From Eunapius fragilis (lineage: Eukaryota > Porifera > Demospongiae > Spongillida > Spongillidae): a stretch of DNA of 64,000 bases. The translations under genes were made by a program, and so were the position numbers. Below are positions 11,287 to 27,190 of the stretch, piece by piece (position 1 is the stretch's first letter; each line of letters begins with the position of its first letter). Where the stretch lies: assembly GCA_963681505.1 (NCBI GenBank), contig OY811985.1:3436549-3500548 (forward strand). Reading direction: 5' to 3'. The notes beneath the pieces were generated by a model. It was not told the DNA's origin. It saw only the letters and a list, made by a program, of their open reading frames with translations, and made no database searches.

Positions 11287-11795
11287 ATGTTTTTATTATT
11301 ATTAAAATTATTGAACAACAGAATACAGTTACAGCAGGATAAATGGACAAACACAATTACATTATTGTAAGGATAACTAACTTACAATAGATGCCGCTAA
11401 CAAACCTAAAGTTCTACTAACCTATCGGACATTTTCTCTCCCCATGATGGCCCTAACCACTGACCTCACCAGTGACATGTTGAGGTGGCCATAGATGTCA
11501 CCCAGCATTTTGGGTTTGTGAATGGCCTGGCCTATGGCAAGTAGAGAGGCGAGACGGGAAAAAACACTCTGGGCCTCCATCCCCCAGTTACCGTATGTTT
11601 CTACGGCTAGGGGGATACATGTCCACCCCAACTCCTGGCATCTGGTGTCATTGGCCACATGCTTTCTAAGTTCAGCAGCATAGGCTGCTGCTCCCACAGA
11701 TGTACTGGCATTGTTGAGGGTTACTGGTGTAAGGGGTGAAGCAACAGTAACATCAAAGGCCGCAGGCTTTCCTCTGTCCCATCCCTGAAGAGTTA
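11287..11795 (-). pseudogene. 5'-truncated RLE retrotransposon copy (copy E)
   Basis: Minus-strand frame from 11790 to 11425 reading GWDRGKPAAFDVTVASPLTP, then KHVANDTRCQELGWTCIPLA, YGNWGMEAQSVFSRLASLLA and MSLVRSVVRAIMG before its stop. It begins inside the endonuclease domain, so the conserved PAD motif is missing. It has an (ATT)n-containing 3' segment at about 11290-11310. Confidence 0.75.
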
Positions 11796-12680
11796 AGGTT
11801 ATTATTTTTAATTGAAATAAAGTAATATTATTCTTGTTACACATATACATTACAAACAAAAGGACTAATATACAATAAGTTCTACGGATCTTCCACAGAT
11901 GATCCTGCTCGAGACAGGAGTGCCCTTGCGTTGGCTCGCATCAAAGTCAGGTAAGCCTGCCATACAATAGACAGGTAGCATGGGACTTGGAGCAATTTCC
12001 CCTGGTGGCTAGGCGAGAGGCAAGGCATGATAAAGTCTGCATGGCTTCTGCACCCCAGCACCCATAAGTCTCCACTGCTATGGGGATACATGTCCAGCCT
12101 AGCTCTGAGCACTTGGCATCATTAGCATTGTGCTTGCGCACCTCAGCTGCCAGAGCTGCAGATCCACTTGTCACACCCGCTTCCAATAATGTACTTGAAT
12201 TTAGCGTAGATGTGACAGTCAGATCTAGAGCTGCTGGTTTGCCCAAATCACAATGAGGGATAGGGATGTCTGCTGGCCATGTTCTATGTCCTTCATGCCC
12301 CAAACCACTTCCTGCTTCAACTTCAGGACCCAAACAGGCCCGTCGGCAAGATTCTAAGAGGACATCCCTGAGCCTGTTGTGCCGCGACACCACATCTCCT
12401 CCATGCTTGCATGTTAAGGCATGGTGGCCTAAAGGGTCCAAAGCATGGGATGGGCAAAAGGAGCAAACAGGAATATCAGTAACAGCAATGCCCAACCACC
12501 ACTTCACAGCAATCTGAAACTCAGCAGGTTCAAGATGGAGATTGAGCCTGAGGGAAGGAATCACAGAGAGCCAAGCAGCTGCATGTGGTGAAGAAATGGA
12601 AAGCAGACGTGCTTTGTCAGGCAAGGAGACCTTATCAAGTAACACACTTAAATCATGATCTTCAATTTTGCCAGACAGAG
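11796..12680 (-). pseudogene. 5'-truncated RLE retrotransposon copy (copy F)
   Basis: One open frame from 12645 to 11950 carries the complete endonuclease module: WWLGIAVTDIPVCSFC, LDPLGHHALTCKHGG, VSRHNRLRDVLLESC, RTWPADIPIPHCD, AALDLTVTSTLNS, KCSELGWTCIPIAVETYG. The active-site-like motif is altered (RTWPADIPI, and ALDLTV for AFDVTV). It is a different subfamily from copies C-E. It is truncated upstream at the (ATT)n tract near 12685. Confidence 0.8.
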
Positions 12681-12683
12681 ATC

Positions 12684-12718
<35 letters not shown>

Positions 12719-13250
12719 TGTGTGAAGTGTTTATTTATTTTTTATACATAAATTATTGATACAAGAGAATACAGGAATACAAGGTACAATAAATTAGCAC
12801 ATTATTATTATTATTACATACACTGTATGCACTACAATTCTACCTACCATTACCTACGCTACTCGCATGAGTCCTATGCTGCAGACCCCCTCACTAAGAT
12901 GGCTCTAGCTACAGACCTCACCAGGGACATGTTGAGGCGACTATAGATTTCATTTAGGACACTGGATTTGGGACTAGCTCGATGGATGGCTATAAACGAA
13001 GCCAAGACGGGAAAAAACAGCCTGAGCCTCTTCCCCCCAGTGTCCAAAGGTCTCCACAGCTAGAGGAATGCATGTCCATCCGAGCTCCTGGCACTTTATG
13101 TCGTTGGCTTCATGCTTTCTGCATTCTGCTGCAAAGGCTGCTGACCCTGCTGATGTGCTAGCATCCCTCAACATGGCTGGAGTTAAAGGAGAGGTGACTA
13201 TTATATCAATAGCTGCTGGAGACCCTCTGACCCAATCCTGAACAAGGTTT
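12681..13250 (-). pseudogene. 5'-truncated RLE retrotransposon copy (copy G)
   Basis: It has an (ATT)n tail at 12685-12717 and a second tract near 12801, then a coding remnant from 13245 down reading WVRGSPAAIDIIVTSPLTPA, HEANDIKCQELGWTCIPLA and FGHWGEEAQAVFSRL. Upstream it is joined without a spacer to the 3' end of copy H. Confidence 0.75.
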
Positions 13251-14510
13251 AACCTGCCATAGAGAGTAGAAGTGGCCTGGGAATTCAATCTAATTGCGAG
13301 ATGCACAGCAAGTCGAGAAAACTTGGTCTGTGCTTCAACAACAACCATAAACCTCGACTGCCAAAGGCACACACACACACCCAAGCTCCGAGTACTTTGT
13401 ATCATTGCTGGCATGTTTCCTGTTTTCAGCCACCTGAGCTGTTGACTCATAGAGTAATTGGAGTAAGCGGTGATGTGAGGTTTTTCCAGCACCCAATTAT
13501 AGGAACAAGCACGTCGACCAGCCTTGTACGTTGGGCATCATGTCCCAAACCACTTCCCACTTCCATTTGGCCACCAATACCAGCTTGCCTACAAGATTCA
13601 AAGAAGCATCCCGAAACCTATTGGGGCCCGAGAGACCATATCACCATTATACCGACAAGTTAATGCATGATGTCCCAAGGGATCTATAGCTAGTGACAGA
13701 GTAAGACAACAAGGGCATTTCTCCCCACTGAATAGGTCAATCCCAAGCCACCATTTTATTGCTGTTCGGAATTCTGCAGATTCCTAGCTAGATGGAGGTT
13801 GAGACCTGGAGATGGCACAACTGAAAGCCAAGAAGCCACATGGGGGGATGTGACTGATAGTAGCCACGCCCTATTTGGCAGTGAAGAGGACTCAAAGGGT
13901 GCTCGAAACTGACTATTTTCAATCCTGTTAGAAAGCTACTTCTGATTCTTGGGTGAAGTCAACAATTCATCAATGGAAGTAGCAGCAGCTGGAGAAGCAA
14001 AGCTATTAAAGCAATCTAATGACTGGAGAAGATGGTGGCTTGTGTTGGATGCAGAGCTTGACACTGAAAAAGAAGCTGCATAAGCTGCTGCTGATAAGCT
14101 GCGGAGTCCCAGACTACCTGTACTCAAGCTCAACTGGGCTTGTTGCCATGCTGCGTTGGGCGGGTCAGTCTGAAAAACACTGGCGAACATCAATGTCAAA
14201 GAAATGCAAGCGCTCAGAAGCAAGGGAGGGAGGGGTGCATGTAACAATGTGAACAAATTTACAGAATCCTCCACATTGGCAAAGGAGTACCAAAGCAACT
14301 TGGGAATCAAGGGATCTGACTTCCTTCAAAAGAGCCAAGAATTTGGAAGCACCTGCACCTGCCCTCTTCTCTGCAATATACTTTGCACAGAAAATAAAGG
14401 TCCCCAGTCGGGGACCCAAGTTAAATGCGTTACATTTTTTCATTTCTGGTGGAAATGGTTGAAGATCACAATCCCCATAGAGCTCACATTTCAATGGATT
14501 AATCACGGTT
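13250..14510 (-). pseudogene. 5'-truncated RLE retrotransposon copy (copy H)
   Basis: This is the second longest copy. Its upstream part (14506-14165) reads GPRLGTFIFCAKYIAEKRAG, KEVRSLDSQVALVLLCQCGG, matching the thumb/linker region of copy B (GAPIGDVIFCAKFLAQKRAK). The endonuclease module follows with many stops and frame changes down to 13260. It is truncated at 14511 by the (ATT)n tail of copy I. Confidence 0.7.
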
Positions 14511-15230
14511 ATTATTATTATTATTTATTTATTTTAATTATTTTTTGATTACAACAATTAATGTACATTATTAATACAAGTCATATTATACAGATCTAAG
14601 CTACACAGTTACTATATATAACAAAAACAAACCACTAGGACGGTGAAGGTGAGGAGACTAACAGCCAGTTGCCAACGAACGGGACAACAAAGCTCTGGCA
14701 TTCGCTCTGACTAGGACCAGATTTAATCCTGCCATAGAGAGTAGAAGTGGCCTGGGACTTGCAACAATTCGATCTGATTGCAAGATGTGCAGCAAGTCGA
14801 GAAAAGTTGGTCTGTGCTTCAGGCCCCCAACAACCATAGACCTCAACTACCAAAGGCACACACACACACACCCAAGCTCCGAGCACTTTGCTGGCATGTT
14901 TCCTGTTTTCAGCCACTTGAGCTGTTGACCCACTTGTCACACTCGCTTAATTGGAGTAAGCGGTGATGTGACAGTTATGTCAAAGGCTGCAGGTTTACCC
15001 AGCACCCAATTATAGGAACAAGCACGGCCGGCCTTGTACGTTGGGCATCATGTCCCAAACCACTTCCCACTTCCATTTGGCCACCAATACCAGCTCGCCT
15101 ACAAGATTCAAAAAAAGCATCCTGAAGCCTATTGTGGCAAGAGACCACATCACCATTATACCGACAAGTTAGTGCACGATAACATCAGCTTCAACATTCC
15201 ATTTTCGACATTCACATCTGCGCTGTGAAA
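14511..15230 (-). pseudogene. 5'-truncated RLE retrotransposon copy (copy I)
   Basis: It has an (ATT)n/(ATTT)n tail at 14511-14545, then coding remnants 14940-14640 (GSTAQVAENRKHASKVLG, YGCWGPEAQTNFSRLAAHLA) and an upstream part to about 15185 parallel to copy H, including the CAAACCACTTCCCACTTCCA stretch shared at 13553 and 15056. It lies about 370 bp upstream of the XYLB start codon. Confidence 0.7.
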
Positions 15231-15598
15231 GCTTTACTTTCAGTTGCTTGGTGATTTCATCATTATGATCAATGATCACTTATTCTCGTATACGTGTATG
15301 TTATCAGATCACATGTATCTCTTGATTCTTGGACGACATTTGACCTCTCTGGTGACGAACGCAAAAAAAAATAATAAGGACAGTGAAACTCCAATTTTTG
15401 ATAATTTACTTCATTAGCATGGTTCATTTTGTCCTAAATAAAGATGAAGAATATATTGTATCTAGCCTGCTCAGCTACTCTCAAAACTATTACCGCAGTA
15501 CTTGTACTCCTCCCTATACAGATAATGGAACACTTTAGACGATAAGCTCTGATCGTAAATAAATATTAAGTTTAATTAAAATCGTCGCGCTCGCTTTC
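15231..15598. other. Upstream region of XYLB
   Basis: No exon is visible. The stretch lies between the retrotransposon cluster and the XYLB start codon at 15599, so it should hold the promoter and 5' leader. I see no convincing TATA box. Confidence 0.4.
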
Positions 15599-19465
<3,867 letters not shown>

Positions 19466-21682
19466 TCGCAGGATAGGGGGAAAGGGGTAGATGAATATTT
19501 TTTTAAAATCATACTTCTAGTAACCCAGTTGAGTACTTGTGGAACAAATATCATATATTAATGATTTGACTATTGTATGCTATCCATTTGTGTCTGGGTG
19601 GTGGGCGGGAGGGGGAAGGGGGGGGGGGGGGGGGTCAGGTCCATTAAGTAACTGTGGAGATGCTCAAATCCGGTCCAGAGACGGATGCAGCGTAACCAGA
19701 CCACAACCCAACAACAGATGTGACAAGGGTTTCACTGACCATGTCATTCCTGAAACAATGTCAAAAGGAAAAGTTAATCAATGTCTCTTTGTTACCTCAG
19801 GTCCCTGAGATGTCTCTGTTACCTCAGGCCCCCGAGGTTTCTGTTACCTCAGGCCCCTGAGGTGTCTCTGTTACCTCAGGCCCCCGAGGTTTCTCTGTTA
19901 CCTCAGGCCCCTGAGGTGTCTCTGTTACCTCAGGCCCCTGAGGTGTCTCTGTTACCTCAGGCCTCTGAGGTGTCTCTGTTACTTCAGGCCTCTGAGGTGT
20001 CTCTGTTACCTCAGGCCTCTGAGGTGTCTCTGTTACTTCAGGCCATGAGATGTCTCTTACCTCAGGTCCAGTCTAGCTGCTTCACAGAGGGTTATATTGC
20101 ATGACAGTACCACATGACAAATAATTTTAATTGTCCAGAAGAAAAATTGTTTGGCATACCCATGCTTTTATTGTCTTGAAATAATTGACTTCAGACACAT
20201 GAGGATCAGAGATGGGAGTATTTTAAGGAAACATACTGCGTTTTTTGTGTACCTTTTATTGTTTCACTTTTGACTTACATACACTTGCACAACTGGCAGC
20301 AATGTTAACATGAACACCATACAGTGGAAAAACATGTCAAATGAATTATTGATTTTCAAATAGATTTACGTACTCTCATCACCGCGCTCATCCCGACCCA
20401 TCCGTCGTTTTCACCAGTCATTGCCACCATAGCCTAAAGCTTTACAGCGACAGTTTAGACGTGTTGTAGTTGCACCTGTAAAATCAAGTACGGTTCAATT
20501 TACTTAGCAAATCAATAATTTATTTGGCGCTTTTTTGAGACATACAAATGTCTTCAACTTAGTGATGTAATCCACCTGCAACTGTGCAGGTACGAGGTAC
20601 TTTTTTGCTGTGGGTTGTTTCCTAATGGATTGCTATAGGTATTGTAATCAAACCGATAACCCTTTTATGAAATCCGGCCAAGTTGGAAAAATATTTGCCC
20701 CCCCCCCCCACCATATTTTTTTATTTAAATGCCCGATCTGGCTATGAGTTATACTATTATACATGTCACTTTTACTTATTACAATCCATCCAAATCACTG
20801 TCAGAAGACCTGGTGATGAAGCACTAGCTCTGGTCCCCAACTCACGTGTTGGTCCTGCCTTATTTTTATAGGAAGGATGAAGGGAAGGAGAGTATCTGTA
20901 CTTATGATAATAAAAACCAAAGTTGCTGGTAATGACAAGCTGCTCTGGCTAGTTAACTTGCATAATTGGCATGTGAACATTGAGTAATATCAATGCATGA
21001 CATTATATAAAATGAGTAATTTCACTAACTGTTTGTATTGCTTCATATGAACGTTTTTACGCTCATATAAAATATTGCATAAAGCACCGTCTTTATGTTA
21101 CGCTACAATAATGATATATGTTCTAGTCAAACATGTTCTCATGCTTGGGATGACTTAATTATCCTACAAGAGTTTAAATATTATCAGGAACAAAGTCTCT
21201 ATTACAAATTGCTGAGATCCAGAGCATCCTATGACCAAGGATTATGTAATAATTAATAATCCTTGCTATGACGACGGTATTAAACTAGTCGAACTAAGCT
21301 TGAACACATGAATATAATCAATAAAGCCATGTACGTGGTCGATCGAGTACAAAACTTAAACCACTTAATAACATCGAGCGACAAATAATGAACAAATATA
21401 TAACGAATGAGAATCGTCAATATGATAACGGCGGGCCATGTAAATGTACAACTACATGACGCGGCGCGCGGAATTCAACAGCAGCGTGACGGGATTGTGT
21501 CAGGTAAATGGATCCCTGTCCTCCCCTGCCTCTCCTCTTGTCACTTCCACGTACATGTACATGCACATGCACTCAGTGTGGTAGGGTGTGCACTATATAT
21601 GAGACAAACGTATATGCGCATAATGACACACTGACGGTTGTTTTTTTTTTTTTTTTTTTTTTTTTTGTGCAGGTTTGCAAAT
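19466..21682. other. Intergenic region between XYLB and Smad
   Basis: It holds a G-tract (about 19618-19634), the palindromic minisatellite at 19789-20066, and roughly 1.3 kb of AT-rich sequence with no supported gene. Near 21450-21503 a GC-richer stretch ending TGTCAG|GTAAAT looks like a 5' UTR exon of the Smad gene, paired with the acceptor at 21672. Confidence 0.5.
19789..20066 (+). repeat. Minisatellite whose unit is itself a palindrome
   Basis: About ten 27-bp units containing CCTCAGGCCCCTGAGG followed by TGTCTCTGTTA. The 16-bp core is an inverted repeat in most units (CCTCAGG/CCTGAGG), so the array could extrude a row of small hairpins. It begins 323 bp after the XYLB stop codon. Confidence 0.9.
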
Positions 21683-24600
21683 ATGTCGTGGTTTCTTCCG
21701 TTCTCTCTGTCTCCGGCCGTGAACAAACTCCTGGAGTGGCGACAGGATGAAGAAGATGGCAAGTGGGCTGAGAAGGCCATCAACCTCCTCATCAGAAAGC
21801 TAAGTTCCAGGTTACATTCAATAGAAGAGCTCCAACGCGTCTTGGAAAATCCATCATATCCCTCCGAATGTGTCACAATACCCCAGACGTTAGATGGAAG
21901 ACTTCAGGTGGCGAATCGGAAAACCCTACCACATGTGATTTACTGCCGCATATGGCGCTGGCCCGACCTGCAGAGCCAATACGAACTGAGGGCGACCGAT
22001 TCGTGCGCGACTGGCTACAGCAAAGACAACAAAGAAGTCTGCGTCAATCCCTACCACTACCGTCGGGTGGAAGCACCCGGTAAGATAAGACATCAGCACT
22101 TGATTGTGCGGAGTCGATCCCCTTCACGTTCCTTGTATAATGCGGGATGATTACCAGATAAGGGCGCTGCAGCCACGTCGACGTTTATCCAGGACATAGT
22201 AGAGATTTATTAAATCCAATGCCCCAAGGTTAATAACTGGTCAAATCCCCACCCCCCTCCTTGACCTAATTCTAAAATACATCCCACTAGTGAGATGGTG
22301 GCCATTGATACCTTTTTGTTCTTCACCACTATGTTCTTGCATCTCTAAATTGAGCATGCACTGAAGTTATTCTTCAAAAGCGTTGAGTTCATTCGTGGAC
22401 ACCCTCCTGCCAACATGTACTGACCCCATATGCAGGTCAACACTGCGCTTCAGACTGGTAATAACTCAGAAATAAAGAAATATTGTACAGTCCACTATTG
22501 TAATTGGACGTTGTCATTCTTTAGTATTAATGCCCAAATGGTTTGCTGCCTTTCTTTGCTCTTCCAGTTCTACCCCCTGTCATGGTGCAGCGAAAACCTG
22601 AATGCTTATCAATGCGGTATGATGTTGTCCCAAGCTATGTTAAGTCACTCAAGGCTGCAATTCATGGTATATGTGTGTGTGTATGTGTGTGTGTGTGTGT
22701 GTGTGTGCACTTGCAATTTATAATTATTAATAACTGCATGGCATCTTAGTAACTATCTCTGTATTGTAAAGACTATCTAAGAATGCTGTAATATCCCAAT
22801 CCCAACACCCACAGTGCAATCACTTAAAGCCGTGCATACTGGGCACTAAATAATGAAATATATGTGCAGAAAATGTATATGCATCATTATGTACAGTCAA
22901 GTCAATGATGGAGTCAGTACATTGTTGTAGTGAGTTCTTTTTCACAGGTATTGGAAAATTGAAGGGGAGGGAAACAAGGCTTAACCCTCACACCGTTTAG
23001 TGATCACCATGATATGTGTGTGAAGTGGCTGGCTACACTTTTTACTTTGCACTAATTTCTGGAGATGTAGTTCACTTAACACTAATACTTTTATGGTACT
23101 TTTATGATACCTTTGCTAGTCACTGAGATCAGATAAGCTGTAAAGAAGCAAATGCAGAATGTGTATGTGTGGCGGGAGGGACCTTTTGAAGACCAATTAA
23201 GTAGCAAATGTCCAATACTTCATTATAAATACATGTGTAATCCTTAGAGGACAATGATAGCCTTGTATGAACAAAGCTACTAACCTAATACATGTTGAAT
23301 ATAACCATGAATCTTTAGCACTGTACTGCAATTTGATCATTTGATGCTTAGTAACATTTTTCTCTAAATACACTTAATTTTGTAATACTGATCCTATATG
23401 TTTGTCATACTGATGGATATTAAATCATGCATGAAAATTAACCCTGTTCACCTGATATTTTGTCCGTATATCATTGATGTATAAGGGACAAGTGTGTTTC
23501 ACTTGATATTTCTATAGTAATCATGATTGTGTGAAATCATTAATATTTATCTGTCAGTTTTAATGTGTGGCTTGCAGGCAAATATATCCTTTGTTATTTA
23601 CTACAGCGTCTTCCCGAATTTGGAACCCATTTTTTATCAGATTTTCACGATGTTTGATCATTAATAACTTCTGAACAGAAAAATTATATCTATGTAGAGT
23701 GCAATCATCAAGCTTTCAGAAAATATCAATTTTATGTACTAACAGTCATGAAAATCTGGTACAAAACGGGTTCAAATTTCAGGAAGACGCTGTAGTAAAT
23801 AACAAAGGATATATTTACCTGCAAGCCACACTTTAATAACTGACAGATAAATATTAATGATTTCACACAATTAAAAAAAAACATAAGTAGTGATAAAGCA
23901 TAGATAGTTTCATTTCTGGCGTATTTTCTTTTGTTTTTTTAATTCATTCATAATGATATATTAACTTCACCATATTACAGATCAATCAACCCAATTCCAG
24001 AAATTAACTCCTAAAACTGTGAACTCTTTGCTTGTCCCTTATATGCCCTTCATGAACTTATGCAAGACATCAGGTTAAAAGTGTTTTGTGTTTGGGTTTA
24101 CCTTTGGCACACAAAGAAGCTGTTTATGAATGAAAACAAAAATAACACTTTACAGGCTGAACCTAATCCCATTGGATGAAATGTACTAACATGCAACTCT
24201 TTTGCAGTTGATTCAAATCTCCAATTGGTTGAAAACAATGATGTTTTTGACCAGGTTTGCAACAACAGAAAGCATCTCTGGTACATAGCTTTCCTCCTAC
24301 CTGCAAAGCATACCTTAAGACTGTCATTGATAATTGTACATCTACTCTTCCCTGAGAATATATATATATTGTACCTGGCACGATAAATACTTCAGTTGTG
24401 TAATAATTCCACTGTTATTCTGCCTCTGGTTTATAGGTTTTCAACCTGTGCAAGTACATTTTGAAGAGGTGAATCATTGGTGCACCATCCAGTACTACGA
24501 GCTCAACCAGCAGGTTGGGGCACAGTTCAAACCCACTGCCATACAAGCATACGTCAATGGCTACACAGACACCGTGATGAAAAACCACATGTGCCTGGGC

Positions 24601-25059
24601 TCTTTCACCAGCACAAGTCGTAACGATAAAACGGAATCAGTCCGCAAGCACATAGGACACGGCGTCCAGCTCACCTATACTGGTGGTGAACTGTTTGTTG
24701 ACTGCCTTAGTGAGTATGCCATTTTCATTCAAAGCAACACTATGGCCAGGTCGCAGTGCTTACCAACCTCGTCTGTGATGAAGCTCCCACCCGGTGGTAG
24801 CACAAAGGTATTCAGCAATATGGAGTTTGCCAAGCTCTTTCATGAGACTGTGGACAAAGGGTACAGTGCCACTTTCAACCTCACCAAGGCTTGCTGTGTG
24901 TACTTGAGCTTCATTAAGGGCTGGGGACCAGAATACCATCGACAGGCCATCAACAGCACACCGTGCTGGCTTGAGATCCAAATGCACGGGCCGCTGGTGT
25001 GGCTTGACAGGGTCCTCAGCCAGCTGAGCCCCACCACCATGGTCAGCTCTAAATCTTAG
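21683..25059 (+). CDS. Receptor-regulated Smad (BMP-type)
   Basis: Transcription factor of TGF-beta/BMP signalling. Exons 21683-22079, 22568-22666 and 24437-25059 keep phase and give 372 residues. The first exon encodes the MH1 domain ([19 protein letters not shown], then [20 protein letters not shown] as the DNA-binding hairpin, then zinc ligands in [19 protein letters not shown]). The last encodes MH2 ([59 protein letters not shown]). The protein ends SSKS, a fit to the SSxS receptor phosphorylation motif, so it is an R-Smad rather than a co-Smad or inhibitory Smad. In the L3 loop, the His of EYHRQ is the residue typical of BMP-type Smads. The start is preceded by a long T-tract and CAG acceptor, so a 5' UTR exon lies upstream. 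The linker is unusually short. Confidence 0.93.
23526..23871. repeat. Foldback (MITE-like) element in Smad intron 2
   Basis: Arms 23526-23650 and 23749-23871 are inverted repeats. The outer 95 or so nucleotides (from ATTGTGTGAAATCATTAATA inward) match with few differences, the inner part with more. There is no coding capacity. It sits in the 1.77-kb intron between the linker exon and the MH2 exon. Confidence 0.85.
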
Positions 25060-25225
25060 CCTTATTTAAAGAGCACTGTGGTTATGCTGCAATGCATTGA
25101 TTGTTTCGACTGACCAATATCACTTGTACAAGTGCACAATTTTTTTTATTTACTGCTGTAGGTGGCAGATTTTTTGGGTTGGAAAGATAATTTATAATGT
25201 CTGTAATGTTCTATTCTGTACTAAT

Positions 25226-25425
25226 GTGAGGATATCTAGGAGGATGGGGCAGGCACTGATGTCTAGGAGGCAGGAGAATGGGGCACTGATGTCTAGGAGG
25301 CAGGGGGATGGGGCACTGATGTCTAGGAGGCAGGAGAATGGAGCACTGATGTCTAGGAGGCAGGGGGATGGGGCACTGATGTCTAGGAGGCAGGAGGATG
25401 GGGCACTGATGTCTAGGAGGGTGGG
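25226..25425 (+). repeat. 30-bp minisatellite downstream of Smad
   Basis: About seven units of the type GATGTCTAGGAGGCAGG plus AGAATGGGGCACT or GGGATGGGGCACT. It lies about 170 bp past the Smad stop codon, possibly in the 3' UTR. Open frames on both strands are artefacts of the 30-bp (multiple of 3) period. Confidence 0.9.
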
Positions 25426-25942
25426 CACTAGTGTTGTGCACTTCTCTTAACCTCTTGGTCAAACCTACACATCTTCTTACCAGCTCCGGTCCTCTAACAG
25501 AAAGTTAGCAAGGTTATCCTTTTGTCTTGAATTATGTTCCCAATGCTGGACTAGTACTAGTGTTCAGATTACTGACATGGTTTTGGATTAATTGTCTCTA
25601 GTTTTATATTCAAGTCATCAGTGTGGCACGTTGACACAGTCAAAAGCATATGTTCAAAGATGACTCAGAGATTCTATATTGGTCTGGCCAACAACATAAC
25701 AATGCACTGTGCCCCTTGATTAGAGTCTTACAGTGCAGAATGACCTTCAGCAGTTTTAACTACTATGCTTGTTATTGGCATGTCCGGTTGGCATCATGCA
25801 GCACTTAATTATGGTTTTACACACGTACGTACGTAACGTAATTGTAATTGTAATTGTATTGATAGCCGGGTGTGTTGGTTTTAAACGTACGTTGTAATAA
25901 AATTAAGTGCGCGGAAGTGTGCGTGGCGGTGACAAATCCCAA

Positions 25943-26184
25943 GTACCGGCTCGGCACAACGGAAAAGTCACAGCTCGCAGCAACGGAAAATAAGGCATAT
26001 TCATGTGTAGTTGGGAAAGCTGATGACACCCTTACCGCTTACATCAATAAAAATTCATTTGGTGAAGGCTGGTCCAGATCGATCGATGTAGACGAAAGCA
26101 GTAAGATTGCGCTATTAACAGCATGTATATTCCTTATTTTCCGTTGTTGCGAGCTGTGACTTTTCCGTTGTTCCGAGCCGGTAC
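25943..26184. repeat. Foldback element with 64-nt arms
   Basis: Arms 25943-26006 and 26121-26184 are inverted repeats with few mismatches, starting GTACCGGCTCGG and ending CCGAGCCGGTAC. The arm contains an internal near-duplication (CAACGGAAAA twice). Total length is 242 bp, noncoding, consistent with a MITE. Confidence 0.85.
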
Positions 26185-26589
26185 TGTATTGATCTTGGAC
26201 ACATGCACAACGCGGCTGCAACTCTCTATATATTATCTCTGATTCTAGAACCCAATTTCCTTTTGCCATTCGAATCTTCCTCCGTAGGTCAGTCCACTGC
26301 AGATACATCTTCTTCAGATGTTGGTGCAACCTCCACTTTTGTTTACCTTACAAATGAATTTGACTTTATACCCGTCCCATTGAATACATGTGCCAGTTCT
26401 GGAACACAGGGTAGAAAGAGCAATTCAATTGCTATGTTCCTGCACAGAAGGCAGCAAACCCCAATGGACTCTTTCTCAACCCTTATGTATCATTATCTGC
26501 AGTCCTTGAAGACCAAGACCAAGCAGGCTTTTGGCAGTGTCCCTAGGGAGTTCCTGATTGGTTAAAGGTAACCCCATCCCCTACAGCTG

Positions 26590-27190
26590 TTCCTAGACGA
26601 AGCCCAACTTCTGATGGAATGGTGTCTGGGCCTCTCTCTTTGAAGATGGTGCCACCTTTGTGCCTTTGTGCCGACCCCTGGATTAGCTAGGTCACCATGC
26701 CACCACATGAAAATGAGGACCACATGTTTGCCGGCGCCACAATATTTTGTGAGGTATGATCTTTGAATTCTTTCGTCAAACTCTGCTCTCTCTTGAGCTT
26801 GGAAAGGGGAAGTAGTATGGACCACTTACACTCCCAAATTCGCCCTACTGATATCCTTGTCCCAGTGTGGTCCATTGGCAAACCTGCTGTTTGCAACATT
26901 ACAGTTGTGCATCCACTCAACCCAGGCTTGATTCTAGGAGTGAGCTGAACCATGGGTTACGGAGCAGCGGAGAAGGAAGGTGCCAAGATCGTTAAGAATG
27001 GCACAAAGTGTAACTTGGGTGGGAGTGCTTTCCTCTGGCTGTAGAGACCTATGGTGGTTGGGGAGAAAAGGCTCGTGAAACATTCGAGTGCATCAGCAGG
27101 AGATTAGTAGTGGGTGCAGCCTCCAGTGAAGCAGGACATATATGGCAGCTAAGCCTGACTTTAATGAGAGAGAATGCTCGGGTTATCCTT
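26590..27190 (+). pseudogene. Degenerate RLE retrotransposon relic, plus strand
   Basis: A frame from about 26823 reads HLHSQIRPTDILVPVWSIG, KPAVCNITVVHPLNP, recognisable as the PAD-I-LV...AAFDVTV segment of the cluster at 6265-15230 but more decayed. Beyond a frame change the phrases equivalent to GWxCxPLAVETYGGWGEKA can be followed to about 27080. It is in the opposite orientation to the main cluster. Confidence 0.6.
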
